Shown: positions 5,780-15,091 of the stretch, one piece after another | Numbering within the stretch: position 1 is the first letter of the stretch | Layout of the letters: every line of letters starts with the position of its first letter | Origin: Alloprevotella sp. OH1205_COT-284 | GTDB lineage: Bacteria; Bacteroidota; Bacteroidia; Bacteroidales; Bacteroidaceae | Length of the DNA stretch: 64,000 bases | Assembly: GCF_003859795.1 (NCBI RefSeq) | Contig: NZ_RQYI01000010.1 | Coordinates: 1-64,000 of the forward strand | Direction of reading: 5' to 3' | Notes under the pieces: model-generated | The model's input: the letters and a program-made list of their open reading frames with translations, nothing else | The model's database searches: none | What the model was told of the DNA's origin: nothing | Made by a program: the position numbers and the translations under genes

Positions 5780-8746
5780 TCATACTTCGGTCGGGGGCAG
5801 GAGCACGAAGCCGAGCTTTTTCTTGCCGTCTATTTTGACGGAAAGCGGACGGGAAAAGCGGACGTGGCGCACGAAGCGCGTTTCGGTGACGGCGGGAAGG
5901 GCGTTGAGGATCGCCTCGTTGCAAACGCCGTCGCCCGAAAAGGCATTGACGGTGAAATAGCCCACGCCGAAAGATGTGAGGTTTTGGAAGAAGTGCGTGC
6001 CCTGCGAGGGATCGACCCGATAGTGGGAAAGACCGGCCTCGACGATGATGCGGGCGGACGAGATGTTCGGCCATTTCACGGGAATGCCCAACCACGAATC
6101 GTTCGATCCCCAACGGCCGGGGCCGATCAGCACGCAGTGGCGGTCTTCGGCGAGAAGGATGGAGTTGATGCGCTCGATGTCGTAGGCGATGAGGGGATTG
6201 TTGGAGGGCGAATAGCCTTCGGTCTTGACGTAGACCACATCGGCGATGTCGCCCATGATGCCGTGGCCGAGGGAGTTGTCGCTGCGCAGCAAAACGTCTT
6301 CTTCGCGAATGGAGGAGAGGTCGATGAGCACGTCGCTCTTGACGTCGACCATGGGGCGGACTTGGAGCAGGTAGAACACGCAGGAGCGGCGAGCGGCGTC
6401 GATGTCGACGGCAAACTCTATCTCGACGGGGCGGCGCATTTCGCTCTCGCTCAGCTGCAACACCTCTTGCATGAGCACGGGCAGGGGGAGGACGTCGTGT
6501 TCGAGCACGCCGACGAAACTGACGATCTTCCGTCCGCCGGGATAGAGGCCGGGGCGGATGATTTGGTCGGTGGGGTCGAAGGTGGAGGCGATGAACTGCA
6601 ACGCGCCGTCTTTTTCGGCTTCTTTGACGGGGAGGCGTAGGAGGTTGAAGGCGTCGTCCACGGAGAAGTTTTCGCCTTTGTTGTCGAGATCGAGCGCAAA
6701 AAAACGGGTTTGGGTGTCGCGGAGGGCGATGTCCATTTCCGAGGTTTGGAGCACTTTACCGGGATGGTGAGGACAGACACGGAGCGTTCGGCCGCCGTCT
6801 ACGATGTATTTTCCCAAACCGAGGGCGAGGCTGACGATGCCCTCTTCGGCGCGCTCGTCGCCGAGAGGATAGTAGTTGAGCGAACGCCCGACGCCCGACA
6901 TGGCGGGGTAGAATCGGTTTTCGTAGGGACGCCCGACGACCTCTTGCAGAATGACGGCCATTTTCTCTTGGTCGATGACGTTGCGCGTGGCCTGCATATA
7001 GGCTTTGGAGTCTTTGAAATAGACCGAGGCATAAACGCCCTTGATGGCATCGGAAAGCATGTTGAGCATGCGGCGGCGATCTTCGAAATAGGGCACCATG
7101 TAGGTGTTGTAGATGCCGGCAAAGGGCTGGTAGTGGCTGTCTTCGAGCAGCGAACTCGAACGCACGGCAATCGGGCAGCGAGTGGCCTCGATGTAGGTGA
7201 GGAAGTCGCCGAGCAGGCGGCGGGGAAGCCGGGCACGACGGAAGGCGTTGAGAATGTCGGCGTCGTCGGCTTCGGAGAGGGCAACGGGGTAGAGATTGTT
7301 GGTGTCCATGAACTCTTCGAAGACATCGGTGCAGAGCACCACCGTTTTCGGTATCATGACGACGGCGTTGTCGAAGCGGTTGAGGTCGGGATGCCGCTTG
7401 ATCATGTTGTCGATGAAGGCCAGTCCGCGCCCCTTGCCGCCGAGCGAGCCTTCGCCGATGCGGGCAAAGTTGGAATAGCTGTCAAAGCGGTCGCGGTCGA
7501 ACACGGCCACCACGCCCTGATTTTTCATCTTGCGGTAGCTCACGATGGCGTCGAAGATGATGCGTCGGTGAGCGTCGAGATCTTTCAGGCTTTCCCAAGA
7601 GAGTTGCTTGATGAACTCGGCGAGCGGAAACATGGCGCGGCTGCGAAGCCAACGCGAAACGTGGTTGCGCGTGATGTGGTAGAGGAGTGAGTCGGAGGGC
7701 ACGGTGTTGATCGCCGCTTGCAGTTCTTTGAGATTGCGCACCCGCGCCACTTCGTCGAAGGTTTTGGGATTGCGAAACACGAAATCTCCGAAACCGAAAT
7801 GCTGTTTCACCACGGTGCGGAGGTCGATGTTCATCTTTTTGGAATTTTTGTCGATGAAATCGGCATTGTAGGCCGCGGCGGCGTGCATGTTTTCCGTTTC
7901 GGCCGATTGGAGAATGAGCGGCAGGTGGGGATCTTTGCTGCGCAGGGCGGCCAGCAGTTTCACGCCGGCCTTGGGATCGACCACGCCGTCTTTGGGATAG
8001 CGCGCGTCGGTGATGACGCCCAACACGTGTTTGGGGTGGCGTTCGTAGAGGTCGACGGCTTCCTCATAGGTGCGTGCCAAAACGATCTTGGGGCGGCCGC
8101 GCATGCGGAGGGTGCGTTGGTGGCCGTTGAGGGCTTCGGTGGCGAAATCCTTGCTCTGTTGCAACACGAACTTGTAGAGTTCGGGCAACACGGAGGAATA
8201 GAAGCGGATGTTGTCTTCGACCAGCAAAATCATCTGCACGCCCACCTCGTCGATGTCGTGGTCGAGATTCATCTTGTCTTCGATGAGCTTGATGATGGAA
8301 AGGAGCAAGTCGGTGTTGCCGAGCCAGCAAAACACGTATTCGAAGATACTGAGATCTTCGTACTCCATGCGTGCGGTGATGCCGTGGCTGAACGGGGTGA
8401 GCACCACGAGGGGAATGCTCTCGTGGCGTTGTTTGATTTCGCGGGCAATGTCGAAAGTGTCGCAGTTGTCCGTGCCGGGCATCACGATGACGAGGTCGAA
8501 TGGTGTTTTTTCGAGTTCCGTCCAAGCCTCCTCGGCCGTCCCGGCGAGCATGAAGCGCGGAGGATAGCGCAGGGATAGGGCGGCGTATTCGTCGAAGAGC
8601 TTTTCGTCGATGCGCCCGTCGTCTTCGAGCATAAACGAGTCGTAGGGGTTGGCCACGATGAGGATGTTGAACACGCGGCGCGTCATCAAGTCCACAAAAG
8701 AGGTGTCTTTGAGAAATAAACGACTGAGATTTTGACGAGTGGGCAT
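5780..8746 (-). CDS. Double receiver plus PEP-synthase-type ATP-grasp protein
   Basis: The protein has 988 residues. Residues ~27-155 form a receiver-like domain without an acceptor Asp (DLVIVMPG). Residues ~170-310 form an intact receiver with the acid pair E177-D178, Asp247 (VITDAR) and Lys300. Residues ~430-790 match the nucleotide-binding domain of pyruvate phosphate dikinase/PEP synthase (SLGGKGRGLAFID, PIAVRSSSLLED, LLQVRPM). The C-terminal ~200 residues (containing GPGRWGSNDSWLG) are unassigned. I see no phosphohistidine swivel motif (GGxTSHxA) and no PEP-binding barrel, so it is unlikely to be a complete PEP synthase. Such proteins occur in Bacteroidetes, often labelled PEP synthase. 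It ends 79 bp before the CRISPR membrane gene with no clear terminator, so read-through is possible. Confidence 0.75.
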   Translation of the reverse strand: MPTRQNLSRLFLKDTSFVDLMTRRVFNILIVANPYDSFMLEDDGRIDEKLFDEYAALSLRYPPRFMLAGTAEEAWTELEKTPFDLVIVMPGTDNCDTFDIAREIKQRHESIPLVVLTPFSHGITARMEYEDLSIFEYVFCWLGNTDLLLSIIKLIEDKMNLDHDIDEVGVQMILLVEDNIRFYSSVLPELYKFVLQQSKDFATEALNGHQRTLRMRGRPKIVLARTYEEAVDLYERHPKHVLGVITDARYPKDGVVDPKAGVKLLAALRSKDPHLPLILQSAETENMHAAAAYNADFIDKNSKKMNIDLRTVVKQHFGFGDFVFRNPKTFDEVARVRNLKELQAAINTVPSDSLLYHITRNHVSRWLRSRAMFPLAEFIKQLSWESLKDLDAHRRIIFDAIVSYRKMKNQGVVAVFDRDRFDSYSNFARIGEGSLGGKGRGLAFIDNMIKRHPDLNRFDNAVVMIPKTVVLCTDVFEEFMDTNNLYPVALSEADDADILNAFRRARLPRRLLGDFLTYIEATRCPIAVRSSSLLEDSHYQPFAGIYNTYMVPYFEDRRRMLNMLSDAIKGVYASVYFKDSKAYMQATRNVIDQEKMAVILQEVVGRPYENRFYPAMSGVGRSLNYYPLGDERAEEGIVSLALGLGKYIVDGGRTLRVCPHHPGKVLQTSEMDIALRDTQTRFFALDLDNKGENFSVDDAFNLLRLPVKEAEKDGALQFIASTFDPTDQIIRPGLYPGGRKIVSFVGVLEHDVLPLPVLMQEVLQLSESEMRRPVEIEFAVDIDAARRSCVFYLLQVRPMVDVKSDVLIDLSSIREEDVLLRSDNSLGHGIMGDIADVVYVKTEGYSPSNNPLIAYDIERINSILLAEDRHCVLIGPGRWGSNDSWLGIPVKWPNISSARIIVEAGLSHYRVDPSQGTHFFQNLTSFGVGYFTVNAFSGDGVCNEAILNALPAVTETRFVRHVRFSRPLSVKIDGKKKLGFVLLPPTEV

Positions 8747-8997
8747 AAGCGAGAAAAATTATCGACGGAGGCCGTCGCAGACAAACCGGCAGAATTCATC
8801 GTTTGTCGGGATGACCGAAAGGGAGAAACAAAAGCAGAAAAGCCTGCATGAGGCCTATCTGAAATATGGGCGAAAATACATAAAAACTTTGTAAAAGAGA
8901 AGAGAAATTAAAGTTTATTCTCGATCTTTTCCCTCCGTCCGTTTTGCATCGGGAGGAAGAGGCGGATTGGCTGTTCGGAGAGGAGGTGAAATTTAGG
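8747..8997. other. Intergenic region, no gene seen
   Basis: This is the upstream region of the receiver/PEP-synthase-like gene. CGAAAATA at 8871-8878 (minus strand TATTTTCG) resembles a Bacteroidetes -7 box, but no good -33 element was found. No coding region or RNA gene was recognised. Confidence 0.4.
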
Positions 8998-9049
8998 TAA
9001 CGAGTAGAAAGTTCTACGCCTTAGGTAGAATTTTCCGGCTCTGAGGTAG
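8998..9049. repeat. Short 21-bp-period tandem repeat (family 3)
   Basis: Three degenerate units of about 21 bp lie in tandem: TAACGAGTAGAAAGTTCTA, then CTTAGGTAGAATTTTCC, then CTCTGAGGTAG. The same GGTAGA/GAGTAGA..TTCTA motif recurs in tandem at about 168-212, 25899-25960, 35277-35347 and 43559-43632, always between genes. Confidence 0.6.
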
Positions 9050-9103
9050 TTGCATCTTCGAGCACGGAGGAAGCTCGGCCGTCTGTCAGGCATCGAAAAC
9101 AGA

Positions 9104-9146
9104 AAGTCGCCGCTTCGGTCTCTTTCGAGATCCGAAGCGGCGACTT
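9104..9146 (-). terminator. Terminator of alaS
   Basis: A perfect 15-bp stem is formed by AAGTCGCCGCTTCGG (9104-9118) and its complement (9132-9146), 85 bp beyond the alaS stop. On the minus strand it is followed by TCTGTTTTC. Confidence 0.7.
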
Positions 9147-9230
9147 GGAAGGGGGAAAACTTGTTTCGTTGTCGTTTTCAGCAAGTGTGGGCAAGTGCGT
9201 TTTGTGTACGCGTTGGGGAGTGGCGCGGCA

Positions 9231-11858
9231 TCAGAAACCGGAGAGCTCCAACACCTTGGCCACGGCGGCATCAAGGCCGGCCACATTTTTTCCGCCGGCC
9301 GTGGCAAAGTGGGGCGCACCGCCGCCACCGCCTTGAATAAGACGGGCGGCTTCTTTGACGAGATTGCCGGCGTGAAGACCGCGGTCGGTCATCAAGTCTT
9401 TGCTCAGCATCACGGTGAGCAAGGGCTTTTCGCTGTGTTTCGATCCGAGCACCACGAGCGTGGAAGCGGGCAACTGTCCGGAAATTTGGAAAGCGAGATC
9501 TTTGACGAAATCGGGCGAAATATCCATGGGGATTACTCCCGAAACGATTTTCACGCCGTCGGCTTCTCGCGCTTCGTCGATGAGTTTTCCTTTGAGTTGT
9601 CCTACGCGCTCTTTGATGGCGATTTCGACTTGTTTGCGCAATTCGGAATTTTCGTCGATGGCTTTTTTCACGGCCGCCGTCACGTCTTTGGCGTTGTTGA
9701 AGAAATTGCGCACGCCGGTGAGCATGTCTTGTTCCAAATACATCAACTCTTCGGCAGCCTCTCCGGTAATGGCTTCGATGCGGCGCACACCGGCGGCCAC
9801 ACTGCTTTCGCTCACGATGCGGAACAAACCGAGATTGCCGGTGCCGGCGGCATGACAACCGCCGCAAAACTCGATGCTGTCGCCAAATTGCACCACGCGA
9901 ACCTTGTCGCCGTATTTTTCGCCGAAGAGAGCGATAGCCCCCATGGCTTTGGCTTCGGCGATGTCGATGTCGCGGTGTTCCTGCAAGGGGAGATTTTCGC
10001 GTATGCGGGCATTAACCAAGCGTTCCACGGCTCTTATTTCTTCGGGAGTCACCTTTTGGAAGTGTGAGAAGTCGAAACGAAGACTTTGCGGAGTGACGAG
10101 CGAACCTTTTTGCTCGACGTGTGTGCCGAGGACCTCACGCAGGGCTTGGTCGATGAGGTGTGTGGCGGTGTGATTGGCTTCGCAGGCACGCCGCTTGTCG
10201 AGATCGACGCAGGCCATGAACTCGGCCGTGGGGTCGGCGGGGAGTTTTTTTGTCAGGTGAATGGGAAGATTGTTTTCGCGCTTTGTGTCGAAGATTTCGA
10301 TCGTTTCGGCTTCATTGACCAACACGCCCTGATCGCCCACCTGTCCGCCCATTTCGGCATAGAAGGGGGTGTTGTCGAGCACGAGTTCGAAGTAGGTTTG
10401 CTTCTTTTGTTGCACTTGGCGATATTTGAGGATGCGGCAACCGTATTCGGTGAAATCCCAACCTTTGAAAGCTGTTTCGCCTTCGGCAATCACCACCCAA
10501 TCGCCGGTTTCGACGGCGGCGGCGTTGCGCGCACGCTCTTTTTGCTGTTGCATCTGTTGCTTGAAACCTTCTTCGTCCACCGTCATGCCGGACTCTCCGC
10601 AAATGAGTTGTGTGAGGTCGAAGGGGAAGCCGTAGGTGTCGAAGAGGGTGAACGCCTTGGTGCCGTCGATCACGGTCTTGCCGGCGGCTTTGGTTTCGGC
10701 GATGACGCCTTCGAGCAGATGAATGCCGGTGGAAAGGGTGCGGAGGAATGACTCTTCTTCTTCGCGAATGACCTTGGTGATGAGTTCCTGTTGTGCTTTG
10801 AGTTCGGGATAAGCCTCTCCCATTTCGGCCACGAGGGTGGGCACAAGTTGGCAGATGAAGGCTTCGCGACGGTTGAGGAAGGTGTAGGCATAGCGCACGG
10901 CGCGGCGCAGAATGCGGCGAATGACGTAGCCGGCTTTGGCATTGGAGGGCAACTGACCGTCGGCAATGGAGAAAGCGATGGCGCGCAGGTGATCGGCAAT
11001 GACGCGCATGGCCACATCAATGGGTTCGTTCTTGCCGTAGTCGAAGCCCGAAAGTTCGGCTATCTTCTTGATGATAGGTTGGAACACATCGGTGTCGTAG
11101 TTGGAGTTTTTGCCTTGCAGCACGCGCACGAGGCGTTCGAAGCCCATGCCGGTGTCGATGACTTTGGCAGGCAATCCTTCGAGCGAACCGTCGGCCTTGC
11201 GGTTGAACTGCATGAAGACGAGGTTCCAGATTTCGATGACCTGCGGATTGTCTTTATTGACGAGCGATGCTCCGGGCACTTGGGCTTTTTCCTCGGCGGT
11301 GCGTCCGTCGTAGTGTATTTCGGAACAGGGGCCGCAGGGGCCGGTGTCGCCCATTTCCCAGAAGTTGTCGTGTTTGTTGCCGTCAATGATGTGGTCTTTG
11401 GGGAAGTAGCGTTCCCAAATGGCCGCAGCTTCGTCGTCGCGTTCGAGGCCTTCTTCTTTCGAACCCTCAAACACCGACACGTAGAGGTCTTTCGAGTCGA
11501 GGCCGAGTACATCGACCAAAAACTTATAGGCAAACACAATGGCGTCTTCCTTGAAGTAGTCGCCAAACGACCAGTTGCCCAACATCTCAAACATGGTGTG
11601 GTGATACGTGTCGTGCCCCACCTCTTCGAGGTCGTTGTGTTTTCCACTCACGCGGAGGCATTTTTGAGAGTCGGCCTGCCGGCGCGATTTGGGTTCGGCA
11701 TGACCGAGAATGATGTCTTTGAATTGGTTCATTCCGGCATTGGTAAACATCAACGTGGGGTCGTCTTTGATTACCATCGGAGCGGAGGGCACAATGAGGT
11801 GTCCTTGCTCTTCAAAGAAGCGTTTATAGGCTTCGCGTATTTCGTTTGCAGTCATCAT
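9231..11858 (-). CDS. alaS: Alanine--tRNA ligase
   Basis: The 875-residue protein is of full family length and charges tRNA-Ala with alanine in the cytoplasm. The class II catalytic core occupies residues 1-~450 ([11 protein letters not shown] near 39, [11 protein letters not shown] at 170-180). The editing domain carries the zinc-site HTATH at 563-567 and CGGCH at 665-669. The C-Ala domain ends with [18 protein letters not shown]. Two ATGs are adjacent at the start (11858 and 11855). It is monocistronic, with a possible -7 box at 11885 and a strong terminator downstream. Confidence 0.98.
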   Translation of the reverse strand: MMTANEIREAYKRFFEEQGHLIVPSAPMVIKDDPTLMFTNAGMNQFKDIILGHAEPKSRRQADSQKCLRVSGKHNDLEEVGHDTYHHTMFEMLGNWSFGDYFKEDAIVFAYKFLVDVLGLDSKDLYVSVFEGSKEEGLERDDEAAAIWERYFPKDHIIDGNKHDNFWEMGDTGPCGPCSEIHYDGRTAEEKAQVPGASLVNKDNPQVIEIWNLVFMQFNRKADGSLEGLPAKVIDTGMGFERLVRVLQGKNSNYDTDVFQPIIKKIAELSGFDYGKNEPIDVAMRVIADHLRAIAFSIADGQLPSNAKAGYVIRRILRRAVRYAYTFLNRREAFICQLVPTLVAEMGEAYPELKAQQELITKVIREEEESFLRTLSTGIHLLEGVIAETKAAGKTVIDGTKAFTLFDTYGFPFDLTQLICGESGMTVDEEGFKQQMQQQKERARNAAAVETGDWVVIAEGETAFKGWDFTEYGCRILKYRQVQQKKQTYFELVLDNTPFYAEMGGQVGDQGVLVNEAETIEIFDTKRENNLPIHLTKKLPADPTAEFMACVDLDKRRACEANHTATHLIDQALREVLGTHVEQKGSLVTPQSLRFDFSHFQKVTPEEIRAVERLVNARIRENLPLQEHRDIDIAEAKAMGAIALFGEKYGDKVRVVQFGDSIEFCGGCHAAGTGNLGLFRIVSESSVAAGVRRIEAITGEAAEELMYLEQDMLTGVRNFFNNAKDVTAAVKKAIDENSELRKQVEIAIKERVGQLKGKLIDEAREADGVKIVSGVIPMDISPDFVKDLAFQISGQLPASTLVVLGSKHSEKPLLTVMLSKDLMTDRGLHAGNLVKEAARLIQGGGGGAPHFATAGGKNVAGLDAAVAKVLELSGF

Positions 11859-11884
11859 AATCTTTTTGTTTTACTATTCGCGCA

Positions 11885-11892
11885 CAAAAATA
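11885..11892 (-). promoter_or_regulatory. Candidate alaS -7 box
   Basis: The minus strand reads TATTTTTG, matching TAnnTTTG, 27 bp before the alaS start. No convincing -33 element lies at the usual spacing. The rest of the gap to the GH16 terminator (about 11893-12108) holds nothing I recognise. Confidence 0.4.
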
Positions 11893-12108
11893 CGAAGATT
11901 TTCCGATAAAACGCATTTTGTATTCCAGTCCCCTCTATTTCAATGCTTAAAAAAGCACGGATGCTATCTGAAAATGCCAAGAAATCGGGAACTTTTGGAA
12001 ATCCTTATACCTCCGAAAGCGACACGCGGCTCGTCGGGTTTATGAAAAGGGTATGGCAAACCGCCTCGTTCGCTCATTGTCGTTTTTTTTTCGGAGGGAA
12101 TGAAAACT

Positions 12109-12137
12109 GCCCCGCTCTTCGATGAAAAGAACGGGGC
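12109..12137 (-). terminator. Terminator of the GH16 gene
   Basis: GCCCCGCTCTT (12109-12119) pairs with the AAGAACGGGGC ending at 12137 (one mismatch), 58 bp past the GH16 stop. On the minus strand it is followed by AGTTTTCATT. Confidence 0.5.
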
Positions 12138-12195
12138 GATGAGGTCGGGTATATTGCTTGTTGCCTGTGTGGAACGGACGGCACAGGTTGCGCAT

Positions 12196-14895
12196 TCAGG
12201 GCAGAGCCACTACTTTTCCGCCACGGATGTAAATGCCTTTGGAGGGGACACTCACTCTTCGGCCGGACAGGTCGTAGGTCGTTTCGTCGGGCTGCTGTTC
12301 TTTCGAGTACAAGTCGATTTCCTCAATGCCGACCAAAGGGTTTTGCTCTTTCGTTTGATAAACCCTCACCCAGTCGAAGCGCGTTTCATAGATGTGAGAA
12401 AGATCGGCTTGTGCCGCCCAACTGCCGTTGCCCACGCTTTGGTTGAGGATCAGGTAAAACTTTCGGTCGAAAGGCCATTGTCCTTTGTTCAAAGCCTCCG
12501 AACTTCCGTGTTTGGTATAGGTGTGTACTACTTTTCCGTCGAGCGTCCATTTTATGGTGGTCGGTGTCCACTCTATGCCGTAAGTGTGGTAGCGACTCAT
12601 ATCGACGTGTTGGTGCGTGTGCGAGTAAGGCGGATCGTTTTTCTTACCGAGGTTATACGTCCAATTGGTGTGAATGGTGTGTACGGTGGCACTTTGCGTG
12701 TCGATGTGTTCCCAAATATCTATTTCTCCCTCCCAAGGCCAACCTTTGACGCTGACGGACGGCATCATCCAAAAGGCCGGGAAATTGCCTTTGTGAGGTT
12801 TCGTAAGGATACGGCCTTCCACTTTTCCGTATTGGAAGTCAAACAAACCCCGGCTTTCCACCGCTCCGGTGATCATCGGCTCTTTCTCGCCTTTGGTTTT
12901 CTCGGATTTTGGGGTGGCAACGGCACGGCATACCAATTCGTTGTTTTCGATAAACACCACCTCTTTCGAGTCGGAAATCCAACGTGCCCAAGTCACGGGA
13001 AATCGTTGTGAACGTTTCCAGTATTTGGCGTTGGGCTGCGAGCCGTCGGCTCCGTTAAACTCTTCCGCAAAGAGGGGAAGATAACGGGCATCTGCTCCGG
13101 GGGCGAAGCGAGCCGTGATGTGGAGACGGCCACACACGGCCTGTCTCGGCAATACCCAAGTGCCGGCCGTGTTGCGGGTGATGATGTCCCATTGTCGATT
13201 GCCATTCACAAATTGAGGCCCGTCGAAGTTGTGTCCGTGTTTCACGGTGTATTCCAGCAGGTCGTAGCCCTTGTCTGCGGGAACACTGCGAATGCTCAAC
13301 GGCTTGAAAGCCGCAACGCTTCGAGGCAGTGCTCCGACGGGTGCATAGACATTTCCGTGTTCGGTCGTGATTTTCAGTTCGACGGTCGGGCGGTGGACAT
13401 TGAGCAGGAAGTCCGTCACATAGCCTCCCGTCAAATCGATGCGCATTCCCTCTTCGCCCAATATCCAACGGCCTTCGGGCGCAATGCTGTTGTGGTCAAA
13501 CACCAGACGTGCGCGGTAGACCCCTTCGGGCAACAAAGACGGAATTTTCACTACCGGCAAACGCAATGACTGCGATAGGGTCGCGACGGCTTCTCCTATG
13601 GAGTTTTTGCCATTGTATTGGCTGAACGCCACCAGTTCTCCCGACAATGTCGGCAGACCTTCGGGCGTGAGTTGCGGTGAGAATTTGCCGTCTTGGTCAA
13701 AATCGATATAGAGATAAGCATGAAGCGGAGCGGCGCCCGCGAGGTCGGTTGTGATGTGCAACCGATCGCCGGGCACGACCGAAACCTCCTTGTCATAATG
13801 AGCGGAGAAGTCCTGATAAATGTTTTTTCGGTTTGGGGCGGCAATCGATATGGTGGTGTTTCCGCCTTGTTCGGCAGCAAAAGAAAGGCTGTTCAGCTGT
13901 GTGGTGGCCGTGGAGCTGTGGGTGAGGTCTTTCGGAAAAGCCAGCGGATAGATCGTTTCGTCCGATCCTGTGGGGGCGGCGTTCACAAATTCGGCCGAAA
14001 GTTCCACCTCTCCCTCTATCATTTCGGCCGGAACGGTGAACTGATTTTTGCGAATGAGATAGCCCGGAACGGTGTCTTCCGCCCACTGCCGTGTGGAATG
14101 CACAAATTGCGCTTCTTCCAAACCATAGCCGTGTTTGATGCGGAGCACGTCGAGTTTTTTCCCGACCGGAGGATGTATTTTCACCGTCAGGGATTTGCCG
14201 AAATTCGCGGTTTCGGTTATCGGCTCGTCGTTTTCGGTTGTGAGCAGATCTCCGCCTTTTCCCAAGCGAATGCGACTCTTGGCGTCGTGTACGCAGAGCG
14301 AAGCGTCGAGAATGACACCTCCGTTGGCGATGATGCCGTTTGAGCCTGTCACGGTGTTGTCTTTCGGCGAGAGTGCCCCGGCCGGATCAATACTGTTCCA
14401 GTCCACCTTGAAGCGTATCCGATAAGCACCGGGCTTCAAATCGGCCGGTACGACGAAACGCGGCATGTTCATCGTGTTGTCTTCCACCTGCACGCCTGCG
14501 GAGTTGTGTTTTTTGTAGTGAGAAAACGACATCAGGTCCGATCCGTCGGCAATGATGCCGTTTGCAGCCTCGGCCGAAAACTGTCCGTCGCGTCCGCGGT
14601 CGATATAGACATATCCGTGCATCCAAGCCGTGCTGAAATTGAAATCCACTTGGAGTTCTTCTCCGGCCGCGGCCGTTATTTTTTGTTCCGTCCGATCCAC
14701 ATAAGCCGTTTGTGCAGCCTCTGTGGAAATGCTTTGTTTCTCGCCGTTTTGAGAGGTGACGGTGACGCCGTTGAGTTTTCGTGAGGCGTGCGTGATGCTT
14801 TGTGTCTTCTCGAAATGGATGGGGTAATCCGTTTGAGCCGCCAACACCAACGGACAACAGCACAAAGCCGTCAGCAGTCGATTGTGCAAGTTCAT
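12196..14895 (-). CDS. Secreted family 16 glycoside hydrolase with duplicated N-terminal modules
   Basis: The protein has 899 residues with a signal peptide (cleavage near residue 20, LAAQ). Residues ~22-304 and ~313-597 are two copies of the same module: each has a YVYIDRGRDGQFS / YLYIDFDQDGKFS strand, a YRIRF/YRARL strand and a GYGLEEAQFV / GHNFDGPQFV ending. The GH16 catalytic domain follows (~605-865), with GEIDIWEHID giving nucleophile Glu724, Asp726 and acid/base Glu729; this family cleaves beta-1,3/1,4-glucans or galactans. The tail YDLSGRRV...KGIYIRGGK resembles a type IX secretion signal, so the enzyme is probably surface-bound or released. The substrate cannot be fixed from sequence. 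Confidence 0.9.
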   Translation of the reverse strand: MNLHNRLLTALCCCPLVLAAQTDYPIHFEKTQSITHASRKLNGVTVTSQNGEKQSISTEAAQTAYVDRTEQKITAAAGEELQVDFNFSTAWMHGYVYIDRGRDGQFSAEAANGIIADGSDLMSFSHYKKHNSAGVQVEDNTMNMPRFVVPADLKPGAYRIRFKVDWNSIDPAGALSPKDNTVTGSNGIIANGGVILDASLCVHDAKSRIRLGKGGDLLTTENDEPITETANFGKSLTVKIHPPVGKKLDVLRIKHGYGLEEAQFVHSTRQWAEDTVPGYLIRKNQFTVPAEMIEGEVELSAEFVNAAPTGSDETIYPLAFPKDLTHSSTATTQLNSLSFAAEQGGNTTISIAAPNRKNIYQDFSAHYDKEVSVVPGDRLHITTDLAGAAPLHAYLYIDFDQDGKFSPQLTPEGLPTLSGELVAFSQYNGKNSIGEAVATLSQSLRLPVVKIPSLLPEGVYRARLVFDHNSIAPEGRWILGEEGMRIDLTGGYVTDFLLNVHRPTVELKITTEHGNVYAPVGALPRSVAAFKPLSIRSVPADKGYDLLEYTVKHGHNFDGPQFVNGNRQWDIITRNTAGTWVLPRQAVCGRLHITARFAPGADARYLPLFAEEFNGADGSQPNAKYWKRSQRFPVTWARWISDSKEVVFIENNELVCRAVATPKSEKTKGEKEPMITGAVESRGLFDFQYGKVEGRILTKPHKGNFPAFWMMPSVSVKGWPWEGEIDIWEHIDTQSATVHTIHTNWTYNLGKKNDPPYSHTHQHVDMSRYHTYGIEWTPTTIKWTLDGKVVHTYTKHGSSEALNKGQWPFDRKFYLILNQSVGNGSWAAQADLSHIYETRFDWVRVYQTKEQNPLVGIEEIDLYSKEQQPDETTYDLSGRRVSVPSKGIYIRGGKVVALP

Positions 14896-15036
14896 AAGAA
14901 AGAGTTAAGGTTCTTGGAAATAAAGGAGAGAATGGCATTTCGCTTTGCGCAAATCTATGGACAACTGTCGGCAAACGGTTTTCAAACGCTTTTGTCTGTG
15001 TGTACATTTTCGTTGCGCGTATGTCGCGAAAAGCTC

Positions 15037-15076
15037 AAAAGGACTGTGTCAAAACGATTTCGGCACAGTCCTTTTT
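15037..15076 (-). terminator. Terminator of the GH95 gene
   Basis: AAAAGGACTGTG pairs perfectly with CACAGTCCTTTT across a 15-nt loop, 16 bp past the GH95 stop. T-rich sequence follows on both strands. It separates GH95 from GH16. Confidence 0.75.
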
Positions 15077-15091
15077 AAGCGATGAGAAAGT

